Part shown: positions 30,380 through 44,300 of the stretch, one piece after another
How the letters are laid out: the number at the start of each line of letters is the position of its first letter
Position numbering within the stretch: the stretch's first letter is position 1
Assembly: GCA_963513935.1 (NCBI GenBank)
Contig: OY740771.1
Coordinates: 11,251,138-11,315,137, forward strand
Source: Aphrophora alni
Taxonomy: Eukaryota > Arthropoda > Insecta > Hemiptera > Aphrophoridae
Length of the DNA: 64,000 bases
Reading direction: 5' to 3'
Notes under the pieces: model-generated
What the model was told of the DNA's origin: nothing
Databases searched by the model: none
The model's input: the letters and a program-made list of their open reading frames with translations, nothing else
Translations under genes and position numbers: made by a program

Positions 30380-33300
30380 TGACACACGATTCAACAAAGT
30401 CTTGGAACAAGTTAAGTAAGATTTAAGTTGATTATACTTCAGCTATTATTTAAATGAAATACAATATTTCATTATCGAAACTGTCATAGTATTTCAATTA
30501 AAACCAAAACAATCACTATAACACCACATTCTTATGTACCACATAATATGGCTGAAATCTTGAGATTTGGTGTTAAAACTTCTCTTGTGTATTAACATAT
30601 TTGCGTAATTTTGGTGTCTATTTCACTAAACAAAATTAGTTTGAACCCCAAAATTTTTTTTATTAATAAACTTAAAAGTGACGATTTTTAACTAAATATT
30701 AGTTGGTTGACAGTTATATGTATGCTTGTAAATATCTATTGTAAAATGTACATAAAGGAATTACCATTTTATTTGGTATTTTTCTCTTGGCAAAAAAGTA
30801 AATTGCGTAGTACAATATACTTGCCTTTTCAAGGTATGGTTTAAACACGATTTTTGAAAAAATTTGATTTTAAAATATAGTTCTAATCCTTTACATATGT
30901 TGGTATTACACTATAATTTACATACTGTAAGGAAATTTAATATCTTCTATACATGGGGAACGGTATTTTTGAATGATACTACTGACTTCATTTTTTCAAA
31001 CTGTATATTATTTTAATAGTCTTTCAATGATATTGTACAAAATAAATTTTATGGTAGTTTCAATAATTAATCAAAAAATTTTTTGTTAGGAACTTGAATT
31101 ATCTGTGGAGTAAAAAAAAATGCCCCAATATCATTACCATCAACAGTCTAGTGCAAATAAGATACACTTCTACAGTAAATGTAGTAACACATTACAATTC
31201 AGGAGGCATGTAGGAGTTTGGGGTTTTTGAGTGGGGGAGAAATAAAAATATTATTTTAACATGTTTTTCTTGTCAGATTGTATCACTAGAGAGGGTTTCT
31301 GGGTAAGAGATAGATGTTGAAATTTTCTACAACAGGTTAATGTGGGATCAAGAGAATATTACTCTTGAACAAAAATAGTGTGAATAGAGACCTCTACAAT
31401 AAACAAATTATAAGCGTGGGACTGTTTCAATAGTATTGTTAAATCCACTAAATGTCATATAATATTTTACAATCTAGGTACGTGGTGTTATCTACCAAAA
31501 CAGTGTTTTTGCAGATGAATACTACTATGTTGTGCTGTTTTCTTTTGATACCTGGTAATTCTAAAACGACACATTTTCTTTAGAATTTTGTTAAAAAATT
31601 TAACAAGATTTTTTAAATCTATAATCTCATAACAGACATCATAGATTTAAAAACCGTTCTAATCATCTGAAAAAAAAAAAAACAACTTTTTATACCATGT
31701 ATTTTAGATGTAGTTTTGGCTGTTGGCATATACATAGTAAGTTCCATCTTATATATCATCGTTCTGTACTGAATTATAAGGGATATTAATGCCACCTCGT
31801 TTTGTATGGTCTGTTAAACATATATGTTCAGTCAAGTGAAAACTAATTAAATACTGCAAATACCTTTGGCTTTTACGTATTTCTTGTCTAATTATAAGTT
31901 TCAATATCGCAATAATTAAGGTTTGTTACCTTAATTATGAATATCTGCAGATGAGCAAATATTGTTACATTGGTCAATATTGTATTACATTTCTGTCAAC
32001 AGTAATTTATCATGTTTATAAACCACATACTGTTTAAGAAAATTTTGTCTCAAGGTCAATTTACTAAAATGAAAAGATTAATGCTGTTGTGTGAAATAAA
32101 TTGGAACAATAAACATTGTACTGCGATTGCACAGTGATTTTTTTTCCCTTTTCCTATTGTCTATTATATATGCATTATTGTTACATTTTCTGATTTTAGT
32201 CCAACAATTTTAGTAGTATGTACTAAATTACCTAACCTATTTGGTGCGATACTTATCACCACTAATCTAATCTACATTTTTGTTTACCAAAAACTCTTCG
32301 AACAGATTAGGTTACGTCAGGTCATATTATATATTCAAGATTCAAAGACTCATGAACTTATTCAAATTAAAACCAAAATGGGGTTTAAAATTAAAATTAA
32401 TATGTCTTGGTTATAAATTATTTTATTCATACCTAAATTTTTTGTAAACTGATGCACACAACTAAACACATTTTCAATTAGTTTGGTAAATTATAGCTGT
32501 TTGGTTATCAATTTTTTTCAATCAGCTAGTAGTGAATTAAGATAACACATTTCTGGTTATTTTGATAAATCTTGGTCATTTTACAGTCAGCTGATGCATT
32601 AAAAGATAAACTTATCTGTAATTAGCTTAGTACCATTTGAATCTTGATTCGCAACAATACAGACTATCTCTTAAAAAAGTAACAATTTCAAATAATTATA
32701 TCATTTGCTTAGTCTCCATTTGAATCATCCATAATGAAAATGACATAGTATAATATGATACAAATCGATCTTTCAGAATGTGACAAAATACTGTAATACT
32801 GCACAGAGTAATACATTGCATAAATTATTGAACGTAGACTATGGAGGCTTGCATGACAAAATATAATGTAATAAGTCAATTTGGTAAACATTTACTGTAC
32901 CTCCTGTAGCAATTTAGTAGTTAAATTTAATGGAATCGTGTTGTACATAACAACCTGGCCAAACTTGTCATGACATATAAATAGCGACCTGGCATAGCCA
33001 TTATGTAATGTGGATGCGTCAAACTATACGCTATTCTCATTTGTATTATGTCTTAGTTTTTGAATTGTGATTTTTCAGTGACAAAAGTGACTTTCACATT
33101 GAAAACATTATTTATTCTTAAAAAGTAAGCTATCTAGTAAACAATAAAAAAAAAATCCCGAAAATTAGCATTCAGGCTACCAAATAAATACCAAATTTAT
33201 TGTAAACCTTTTGTTTTAATCAGAAAATGAATTAACAGGATCAGTTCAGTAAAAGGAATGAAAAATATAACCCTACAAACCTAACCTTTTCTAGATGAAT

Positions 33301-34790
33301 GAGTCAAGTTAAATATTGTAGAATAGGTTGTTACAGTGGTTATAAAACTAAAATGTTGGTGATTGTAAAAATTTAGTTCTGTAATTATTATTTATTGGTT
33401 TTATAGATAATATAAACTAGAAATAGGCTGAAAAATAAGAACAAAATAGAATTTGAGAAGTAGCTTTTTAAAATACTGTTTACTTATGGAATTATAACCT
33501 ATAAGTTATTTACTTTTTTTTTCGTTTTTGTTCCCATTATTGTTAAGAAAATGGGAACTTTTAAATTTATATTGTTATTCCATTATTTTCTAAATCTTGT
33601 TTAAGAAAATGCCGGTAGGTTCATTTGCTGTTCCTTTTACACTGTTCCTGTTATAATGAATTGGGAAACATAAAAAGTGACTAGCTTTGAAGAATGATCG
33701 AAAAACGCTATTTTGAAGACGAAATTCCGAGATTTCGCACTTTTAAATCGATCGGAGAACTCTCCTGTATATTTACTGTTAGGATAACTTCATACAGTTA
33801 CAAAATAAACAAGAAACCTACTGTATCTTGAACACTTATTTATGTATCAAGGAGTTATTTTTTCATAATAGCTTATTACTGACGTTTAGTACCTATATAA
33901 ACAATATGATATAACCGACCGATAAGTATAACTTTAAGGTTAATCATTATCACATCTCACATCACATCAACATAATCATTATTTAATCTAACCACTAACC
34001 TCAATCTGATTAATGACATGTGAAATGTCGAATGTCGACCTTTAGATCTCGGATCTCGGACAGAGTGATAACAAAAAACTTTTAACTCCAGGATGTACCA
34101 AATTGATTTAATCATCCGAAGTTGAACGAGTGAAATGAAGCTTATTCGACTGTAACGACTAGTCGATTGTTTAATTTTGGCTACTTAATCAAATTTATCC
34201 GGGTAGATTAAGTTGTTTTGTTTCTAAATTTATTAACGCCTATAATTTCTATAAACTAAACAAAAAGACTCAATGAAAGTTCAAACAATTTGTCATGTCA
34301 AGGAGCTCTCATAAAGTTATGATTTAGTTTTACAAAATAAATAACAGATTAACATCAATTTTACTTTTTCACACTTTATTATTATCATTAAAGAAAAAAT
34401 AGATTAAATAATTTTTTGAACTCATCTATTTTAGGCCTCTTCTAAGTTAACAAAATGTCTATCTATTAATATTATTTACTGTTTGTATAATATAGTAACG
34501 TAACAAAATCATGTAACTTTAATGTTTTAGAACAAAATTCAAATGTTGGCATTTATAATTTTTTATTTACAATCACAAAAAATGATGAGCCCTAATATAT
34601 TAAATGTAAAATTTATGAAATCTCATTGGATTTAAAAAGTCCATCTTTATGATTTTTTCAATGAAAATACTATGAAAAATTACTCTTTTTATTGTAGAGA
34701 ATTTTCATTTTCAATCTAACTTTCTGTAACCTTCAATGCTTTGGCCTTATGAAAGATTAAAGAATAGTTTCAAATGTTACTAGCAGACGC
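30380..34790. other. Intergenic region between divergent genes
   Basis: No coding or RNA gene recognised between the inferred GK leader exon and the TBC1D25-like start. The strand is very AT-rich with no transposon ends identified. It should hold both promoters, but no core promoter motif can be assigned with confidence. Confidence 0.4.
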
Positions 34791-34794
34791 CAGA

Positions 34795-34815
34795 CAGCTG
34801 TCAGCTCGTCAGCTG
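34795..34815. promoter_or_regulatory. Paired CAGCTG E-boxes upstream of the TBC1D25-like gene
   Basis: CAGCTG occurs at 34795-34800 and 34810-34815 within a GC-richer patch (repeated GTCAGCT), about 470 bp before the start codon. It could be a bHLH-binding promoter element. Position and spacing are the only evidence. Confidence 0.25.
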
Positions 34816-35279
34816 TTACTTAGTGATTATTAGGTTTAGTTTAGGTTAAATAATACAGTTTATGTTTTTAATAAAGAAAGGAGGTATTGAGTGCGGATAT
34901 GTTTATTTATAAATAGGATACTGATATAAGTAATTTAAATATTATTATAAAACGTTGTGTACTTAAAGCTTGTCATTGTGAACAATGGATTGGATATGCC
35001 TTCCACGTAGGAAGGTGGTAGAATATGCATTCAAGAATTCGATAAGCCTAGATCATACTAATGTAGAAAGTTGGCTTTATTTATTTTACTTCCATATTAC
35101 CATATTTTCAAAATAAACGTTTAGACTTTTAGTACTAAGTAATGAAGAAGGTATACCATATTTATATTGTGTGAATTAAGTTCTCATTATTTTCTTGAAG
35201 ATCTACCTTGATGAAGAGTATTGTTGGTTTTCCATTCTTTATTAATATATTAAATTTTATATAAATATTTAGTTAAACA

Positions 35280-35336
35280 ATGGCTGCTATAGGACCTTTT
35301 GGTTATCAGAGAGAAGCTGTAAGAGTTAAAGTAATG
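35280..35336 (+). CDS. TBC1D25: TBC1D25-like exon 1
   Basis: Nineteen residues, MAAIGPFGYQREAVRVKVM, then donor GTAAGC. VRVKV is the first strand of the PB1-like domain. The upstream leader is AT-rich; TTAAACA precedes the ATG. Confidence 0.88.
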
Positions 35337-38300
35337 GTAAGCAGAAGCTATTTTGTATATTTTGTCATAGATCATAATTAAGTTGTACATATGTTTGTCA
35401 AATATTTGGTAAATGTCTACTGTAGATCCGGTTGCGATTTAATATTGAAATTTAATGAAATCGTGTTTTACATACCTCATTTTGAAACTATTGGAACATC
35501 CTTTAGCTGGGAGGACCCTTTTCAAGTATCAAAATATATATTTGTGTCAAAAATAAGTAATTTACAAGTTTGCATTCAATGTTCAGAATTTACAATGAGC
35601 CTATGCTCATAAGTTATGCATAGCTAATAGAATAGCGTGTCTTTAGATGTATGCGCATTAACTGTCTTCTAACAGGTAAATATTACTATGCTTTATGATT
35701 TCTGAATCATGTGATCTAGGTCTCTCTCTGCAGGTCAATATGTATATTGACCTTCCCAGACCTGTAGTTCCTTTACTAGGTCTGGTTAGGCAACCATATA
35801 TATAATAATTACCTATTTGCACGGATGAACATAAACATCAAGCGTTGAGACTCTCAATATATTCACCATCGATGCCATAGGAATTAATATAGACAGATGC
35901 CTTAACCTCATAAGCCTAGGATTTTGTACTTTTAAATTGCTTTTATTACACAGATATATTGGATTTAGATGATCCAATTGTTTCAAAATGAGGTATAGTA
36001 TAACCCAATTTCATTTAATTTCAATATTAAATCATAACGGGATCTACATTAGACATTTACCGAATATTTTAGTACCTTAAAATGTAATTTTTTAAACTTT
36101 GCTTTTATAAGTGGAGATATTTTGTTGTACTGGTATGTAAATTTAAATAAACTAAGTCTTGTTATTAAACAATTTTTGAGGGCTTTTAGATGTGTTGTTT
36201 ATTGACAAAGTTTACACTCTTTTAAATATAGACTTTTCGTATATATTGAGATATGTGAGCATGTCTAGTATTTAGACCATCCAGAGCTATGTCGGTTAAT
36301 TAGAGAGGTTTTAAAATTCTTGTATGCTCTATCAAATGGATGTGTAAAGTTGACAGCGTTAAGTTGACATCAATTTCATGGCTACAAATTTGACCATTTC
36401 CTATTTATGGGTAGGCCTATTAGTTTGCTTTATTGTTCTGCTTTCTTATTTCGTGGATTATGCTCTTTAAGACTATGTAAAAAAATTGGGTGTTACTTTG
36501 GTCATACTTTTATTAACCCTCAATCACACACGCCAACTAGTTGAATGTAAACATATTATTGGGGTATTTTCCACCCCATTTATTTTACATACATTTACAC
36601 TTCACCAATATGCAATGCAATTTTTTGAAATTTTTGTTTAATAAGTGGTGTATTTTTTTAATTGTATATTGTTTCTTATGATTGTAATACTTACAAATTT
36701 TTTTAAACGATTATAGGCCTATAGTAAATAGTCTGAAATTGTCACCATGAATTGTATTTTTTCAAATTAAACATTAATACACGTATTTATAATTCTTTTT
36801 TTTTGTTTTGACGAGAATCGTTAAAGTACTTCTCAATAAATAAAACAATACAAATAAACCAATATGTTTATTTTTAAAAACACATTGTAAATTCAACTTA
36901 AAAAGTGGTAAAATTTGCAACGTACAAAATTTAAGAACACATCTCAATATGAAAAATAATAGTTATAACAATGGAAATTTAGCCTACTAATCAAAAATTG
37001 AATTACTTTTTAATCACAAAAGTATAAAATATTCAATAAAGTAATTTTTAAATGCAATACATGATTAACTTCCAAAGATATTGGCTGAAAAATACAAAAT
37101 TTTAAATGAAAATGGAAAAGATTAACTACAAGGATGACACATAAATGGATTATTTGTCAGAATATAAACCTGCAAGTATGAACAGTTATTTTACGCAGGT
37201 GCGCAATCTTTACAGTAGATCAAACTGAGTAACTTGATGCAACAGCAGCATGAAGTGATTGTCTTTCGGTCCTTTTGTCACGGGCATACCTCACATCTTT
37301 TTTTTTTTTTATTCGGAGGTTGTTCAATACCCACTTATGCGTTTCACCCCAGCTTTTTTGTGTAGAGGTAATCTTGGAAGAAAGGTTCTCGAAGCAATGC
37401 AGGCTTTTGAAAGCTCTTGGCCCAGTTGCTTTAGAAATACTTTTCTTGGTATAGATTTTTCTTGCATCATGTTATTTCTTGAATGACCAATGCATTTATT
37501 GCGACAATGTCCAAAATTCGAAGAAAAAGGAGGTGAGGCCAGTACTTGCACTTCCTAGAGACAGTGTACTCTCCATAAGTTTGTCCATGACATCAACGCC
37601 TCCTTTGTTTAAATTGTAGTCAGTTATCATTCCCGGTTTCATTTCATCCCCCCGTAGACTGATCTATTATATCATCATGATGCATTGTAGATGACACAAT
37701 CGCAACTTTGTTATTTTTCGGTAAATAAGACACCACATCCAAAAATACTTGAACTTTTGGTTCGTTTTTACATGTCATTTCTGGAGGCAGTTCTCTTTTG
37801 TTTACTCTCATAGTACCAGTAACAATAAGATTGTGATCTTTCAACAAGTCCTTTGCCATTGGTACACTCATAAACCAGTTGTCAGTAAAAATGTTCCTTT
37901 AAAAACCAGAAATCGGGATCACCAATCTTTTAACTACAATGGACACCTGGTAAGGTCCTGCTGGTTGTTGACCACAGTAAACTTCCATGTTGTACGTGTA
38001 AAAATATCGACCATGTGCTAAGACCAAGATTTCGATGCTATATTTGGCAAGTTTAATTTTCATATATTGCCTAAAGGGGCATTTTCCACAAAAAGGCTGA
38101 AGTCTTTCATCTACTTACATGTACATGTTTTGTATTAATGGCAAAACTCTTATGGAAAATCATTTACAATTGATTGAAAAACATCACTAATTGGGGCGAG
38201 CTTGTCAACATTTCTTCTTTCAACACAAGTTTTGATGTTGTCAAATCGTAGCACCTAAGCTAAAAATGGAGTCTATTTATTATCCATAGTAAGTGAGGAA

Positions 38301-41300
38301 AATTCTATTCCATTACTATCATTATTCCAGAGATCTTTGGTGTTCAAATGATTACACCTCATTACTTCAGAAAAATAAAGCAATCCAAACAAATCTTTGA
38401 TTTCATCTCTATTAGTAAGATTTGCTTCTCATTCTCGAGAGAATCTTTCATGAATAATATGAATATAAAAATTAGAGTGCAGGTAACAATGTTATCTATA
38501 ATTGAATCGTCTACCATACATGACCATGCATCTAAGAGGGTTTTTACACATTTAGCAGCCGTTTTAACACCAGGTAAGTGCGTAATAATGTTTACTGACC
38601 TTGTTCTAACAATTGTAGGAGGGTAATTTTTTCCATTCACTGCCATCCTTCCCCACAAAAATGTCAAATCTTTGTGCAAGCATTGTATCATCATCCGATA
38701 AAATTTCACTTTCATTTTCTCCTTCTTGTTCACTTTCCGAATTGTGGTCGCTGGTTTATTCATGGTTCATTTCGTCTTCACTAGAATCGTCAATTGTATC
38801 CTCATCACTCTCAACTGAATCAAAAAGATCCCCATGTCTGTCCTGTTGCCTTGTAAAACTATTCATTTTTTGATAACTTCTTTTTTTACGCTGACAAATA
38901 AAATAAAAATGAAATACCGGTACATACAAATCAATTACTTAAAATACTATTTTTAAAAGTCAAATTATTAGTACTAACAAATTATTATAGTGATTAAAAA
39001 AATATAGCATAAAAATGTAACAATGTTTTCTGGACAAGAACACAAGTGTGGGGTCGATTTTACCCAGGCGTCAAAACAACGATGTAAACACAATTACAAC
39101 TGTACCGAAACTTTCTGTCCTTGGGTAAACGTATGGTGGGAGAGACGACAAATAAATAACTAGGAGGGGGGAGCGCATAACGAGTTTTTGCTACATAAGA
39201 AGTTAAGAAAAAGCAGTGTGGGGGTTGAAATAAACCCGAGTGTGTGTGTTTGAGGGTTAACAATTACCTAGGTATTCACCTTTCTAATAGTCACTTTGCT
39301 ACTTGTAAACAAAACAAACTTCAACGTGTTAAGGTTTAATTCAAATGGGTTATAAATTCATATTGGTAAGTGTGTGTGTGGAGGGGGGGAAGGGGCCAAT
39401 GACTGGCGTTTAGGATGAAATGTTTGTCTCGGTCACAAATCTAGCCACTCTTTCCATCATCATAGGTATATCCTGGATCACAATAGCCTATATATTAGTT
39501 TGTCTATACTTGTAATAACTTCTTAACGACCTTCTTAAATTGGTTAGCTATAAATAAATAGCTGATCAGGATTTATTCATTAAAAACATTAAATATCAAA
39601 AATATATACCCTATGTAGTTTTTAGTATTAGATCAATGGTAATAGTTCTTTTTTATACATTTTTTCAGAAATGTGAAGGAATCCTACAACCTGATTATAG
39701 AAAATTTAGTGTTGATCCTCAAATTACTTCTTTTGAGGTCTTGCAAAGCATTTTGGTGAAAGCTTTTGATATTAGAGGGTAAGTATTATAAAATATATGG
39801 TAGTAGAGTACAAAGAGTTTTTAGTTTTATTTCATTATATCGTTAGGTTATAATTTTATTCCATTATATTTGCTTATAGCCCAACTGGATTGTTAATAAT
39901 TAATTACTATTTAATTACTTTGTTTGAGGTGTTTCAAACCCGCTTCAAAGAGTACATCCCATCTTCCAAACGATCCGCCAACAAGAAAATAGATTCCAAG
40001 TACACCGAACATTTAATTGATGCAAACCATAGTTACACAGACATTAACAAGAATTTAAAAATATTACACTACTGTAAGAAGGGCCCATTGATGAATGCAT
40101 TAGAGGAATTCCACATTTACAAAGTACAGAAACATAACCCCGTCCACTTACTTAACAACAAGCTTCAATTTAATTCCCATACCATCTTTGACTTAATCGA
40201 TAATATAGAAACCATACCTGTGATTCACGATGTATAGACTGTATAAGTGCCCCCTCTCAATAACGAAGATCGTTATCAGCTGACCATGGATTAATTGAAT
40301 TGACAATCGTGAGTCAACGAGAACGGTCATTGACAACGCGCGTCATCCGTATATGTATGTTTTTAATCGTGTTTTTAAATGTGAATTAATATGTGTTGTT
40401 AAGTGTTTATATGTGTTTTTTATATTTGAAAATGACTGACAAATAGTCGAAACGCGTCATATAAGATAGAGTAAACTACAATTAAGGATTGTTCAACGGT
40501 AACACCTCAAACAAGGTAATTAAATAGTAATTTACAATAATTTTATGTTTATTTTCATATCAATAATATTTTGTCATTATTTAATAATGTATGGGAGGTG
40601 TTAGGAATTAAGATAAATTTAGTTAGAAGATAGATAAATAAAAATAATATTAAAGTCAGAATGGAGACCAACTGTTGTGAAAGACAAAGGTTGTCAATGT
40701 TAAAACAAGAGGGGTCTATATAAGCTCTTGGACAAAAGGCGACGGGGTCTTTGGATCACAGGAGGAATCGCTGCTCGAGGCATGTTCGGAAGATAGTCAT
40801 GCTTGGTGAGTAAGAGTAGAGAGTGCCCGATAGTTCGAGAGAGTAACGTTGGAAGAACTTTGCAAGAAAGTTGTGTATTGGAAAACTTGTAATTGTTTAT
40901 TACTTAAAATAAACAGTAGAGTCATAACGGTTGGAACCATTCTGGATTAATAGTAGTAATAACGATATTGTAGTATTGGAATAAGATAGGAGATAGTCAT
41001 TCTTAATAATAATTGTTAATAAAGATAATTGAGTACTGAACCACTGATTTGATTATATTGAAGTTAAATAACCCAAGCAGTTTAAAGGACTAATCCTAAC
41101 AGAGGTAGGAAGGGGGGTCTCCAGCTCAGCTAAAGCCCCCTCCATAGAGCTCTTGGTAAATACAATAAATAAATGTAATTAGCCATCATTCATCAATAAC
41201 CTTTCTCAAAAACCATATTATATGTGTGACTAATAGTGTGAAGCAAATACCAATCTCTTTAGTAATAAATATAACATCTTCTGACAATAAACTGTATTAC

Positions 41301-44300
41301 ACATTCATAGCCAATCCGAAATTTTCATGTAAAATTAATCACAGTGATTAGTGATGGATGAGTTATTCTCAGTTTCAAGCTCATTTAACTTTGAACCGAT
41401 GTTGTTTATCAAGATCTGTTTATTTTCCCCTTGTAATTTGCCATATTAGTGGTTGATACTGATATTTAGTTTTACCATATTTTATTACAATTAGTAGAAC
41501 CAATGAACCTTAAACCAATTTTTTTTTTAAATAGCATATTTTTTTGTTTAATTTTTAATTTTCTTGATTTACATTAATTTTTAAATTTTAAATGCCAGTC
41601 TTTTTAGACAACAAATGGTCATTTACAAATTTGGCCTTAAATTTACAGTTTCCCACCCTTCTTACCTTACAGTACCATATGTGATTTTATGTGTCTCCTC
41701 CAGGCCAAAGTTCTAGCTGCGTCACTGTTATTATTATTCATAGTTTTGTTAGAAACTTTTATGTCAACATGTTTACTTTCTGTATATATACTATTTTTCG
41801 GGACTTTTTTATTTTCGGAAATTAAAAAAATCATTATCGTTAAATAATATAGTATGTATTTGCGATAATATAAAGTTTAAATTGTAAAGTATATATTTAT
41901 TGTAACTTAACGTCTTTACTTAAAATCCATCGTCAGGAACTGGACTTGAACCAATACACCTTGGTGGTTTCAGATGACAGCGAGTTAAACACTCATTCAA
42001 TTACACCATACTGCTCCCAACATAAACTATAAATTTATTATATTCAAATTTCTAGGCTGTGTTATTTATTGTAGTATTTATTAGTTTCTTCTTAATTTCA
42101 AAATTTGTTGTTTTAAAAAGAAACAAGATTAGTGTAATCAACTTAGTGTGATTGAATAAAACCATTCTATGGCTTCTATCATACAAATCATTGTAAGGTA
42201 GTCTTGTTCCAAAAATGACAACATCACTTTGGATTGGCATTGTAAAAGTCCTATTATAAAGAAAAATTAAGATTTTTGGTTTTTGATTTTTCAAAAAATA
42301 AAATAAAAATTTATTGGTAACACGTTAACTGCCACCATAAGAGGGTCCTACGAAATCCCGAAGTGCCAACTTGAATTATTGGTGTATTGTTGCTGATATC
42401 GATTTTTTATTGTTATAAAGGCTATTTATTTACATTTTCTTCAATTGTTCATGCGGAGAAATTGGAGGTTAGTTTTGGACCGATCGGGCCGTAACATTCA
42501 TTTTTCGTTGCAAGTTCGCTTAAAAGTAAAGGCGCCGACCCAATCGGGCCACGACTTGTTTCCGCCGAACATTAGTTAGTTCGGAAAATTAGTTAATTTG
42601 GTATAATACATCAACCAAAATATGTTACTAACACTTTTATAATAACTAATGTATACCATTATATTAATTGTTTACATATTAACAGCTTGAAACCAGTTTT
42701 CATATAACTTAGAGTTGGTTTATCTTTAAAAAAAAAAGTGCCGACCCGATAGGACCATGAAAGTTTGCATTTTTCAACAGCGAAATGAGAGTTATAAAAT
42801 AAATCTAAACTGGGAACCGAGTGTTCTGTGTTTAAACATAGGATGTGCAATGTCCAAATAGTACGGCTTGTCCCCGCTAGAATGCGATGTAGTGTTGCAG
42901 TCGAGCAAAACAACAACAATGACGTATTTGAGATGCCGGCCCGATCGGGTCGGCAGATTGCTCTACCCACAGAAACTGCCGCCCCGATCGGGTCGGCGTG
43001 GCGGTTAACGTGTTAAAGTATAATATATAATTTTGTCCAAACTCAATTTTTAAAATTTGCCAGTGCATGTTTGTAATTTTAGATAATATAAATGATATAT
43101 GTTTATTGCATTGTTTAAATACAATGTATAAAACTTTGATAAAATTCTGAGTTCATGCAATAATTGCTCAGAATTAATGTACTGAGAATGTTTGTAATCT
43201 ATTTAATTGATAAATTTGTAGGGATTTTACTGTGAGATATCGAGTGTTTGATGACTATGGACAAGAAGCTTACATTGCTCTTTTATCAGACTGGGATTTG
43301 GATGCAGCTTTGGTTAGGTTTGTAATTTTTTATACTCATGTTTTATTTATATTTAAATTATTTATTTATTTGAGCTTAATATTTATTTTACTTTGTTTAT
43401 CTCTTAGTCTTGCAATTTGTGGACTTGATGATGGAAAATTGATTGGAGTATCCTATTAACTCCATATTTAGTTTAAGCATTTCTTACTCATATACTGGAT
43501 AGGGCAGAGGTAACTCACGGATTTGATTTGTATAGTACTTGGTCGCTATGGATTTTAATAATAAACAACCTGTGCCATAACCTTACTTATTGTATGCCAT
43601 GTAAATTAGTTAGGCTCAGTGGTTAGTTGAGCACCGTGCATTTGCAGTACAATTTTTTATTTTATTTTTTTTAAATAATGATTCTGTTATAGTGACCCAA
43701 CACCTGTTTAGAAGACACATTAATTTTGCAAGACATGGAAGAGATCCTGATTTTAACTTGATAAAATATTGGATGAATAATTTTAAGTTATGAACTTCTA
43801 TGGAAAATAAAAACCTGGTGTTAATATAAAACATGTTAGACCACCTGATAATATTCAAAAGGTTTGATTAGCCATTGCATATGAGGCATTCACTAGCAGT
43901 TGCTATTTCAAATCGGTTTCTTACCTGGATCCTTCATTATAATTTACACTATCACCTATACAAAAAGGTTGTGCAGAAGCTGTCTGAACGAGATTTTGTG
44001 GCAAAACATCCTTTTGTGAGCATTTCATGCATTTAAGTAATCAACACCCCTACTTCTCATGACTACTGATTGTGTTAGAAGAAGCTCATTTTCAGCTTTG
44101 CGGTTCAGTAAAGAAATAAAATATGTGATACTGGAGTGAGCATTACCTCCAGGAACTGCACGCTAAACCTCTTCACAATGAACGTGTCACAGTTTGGCGT
44201 GGGCTCTCAAAACTGTCCTTATTTCTTGAATATGATAATGGCACTGCAGTTACAGTAAATTCTGAATGCTACGTCAGTATGATTTGGACATTTTTTCAGC

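Noticed and set aside
38348..38873. Plus-strand frames of 92 and 70 aa
   Set aside because: Antisense shadows of the piggyBac transposase relic.
40436..40458. Hammerhead ribozyme at the end of the Penelope-like fragment
   Set aside because: CTGACAA lacks the G8 of the core and no stem I could be paired; only the GAAACGCGTC tail is retained.
41934..42020. tRNA gene on the minus strand
   Set aside because: B box is present but the cloverleaf is incomplete; tRNA-derived SINE is the better call.
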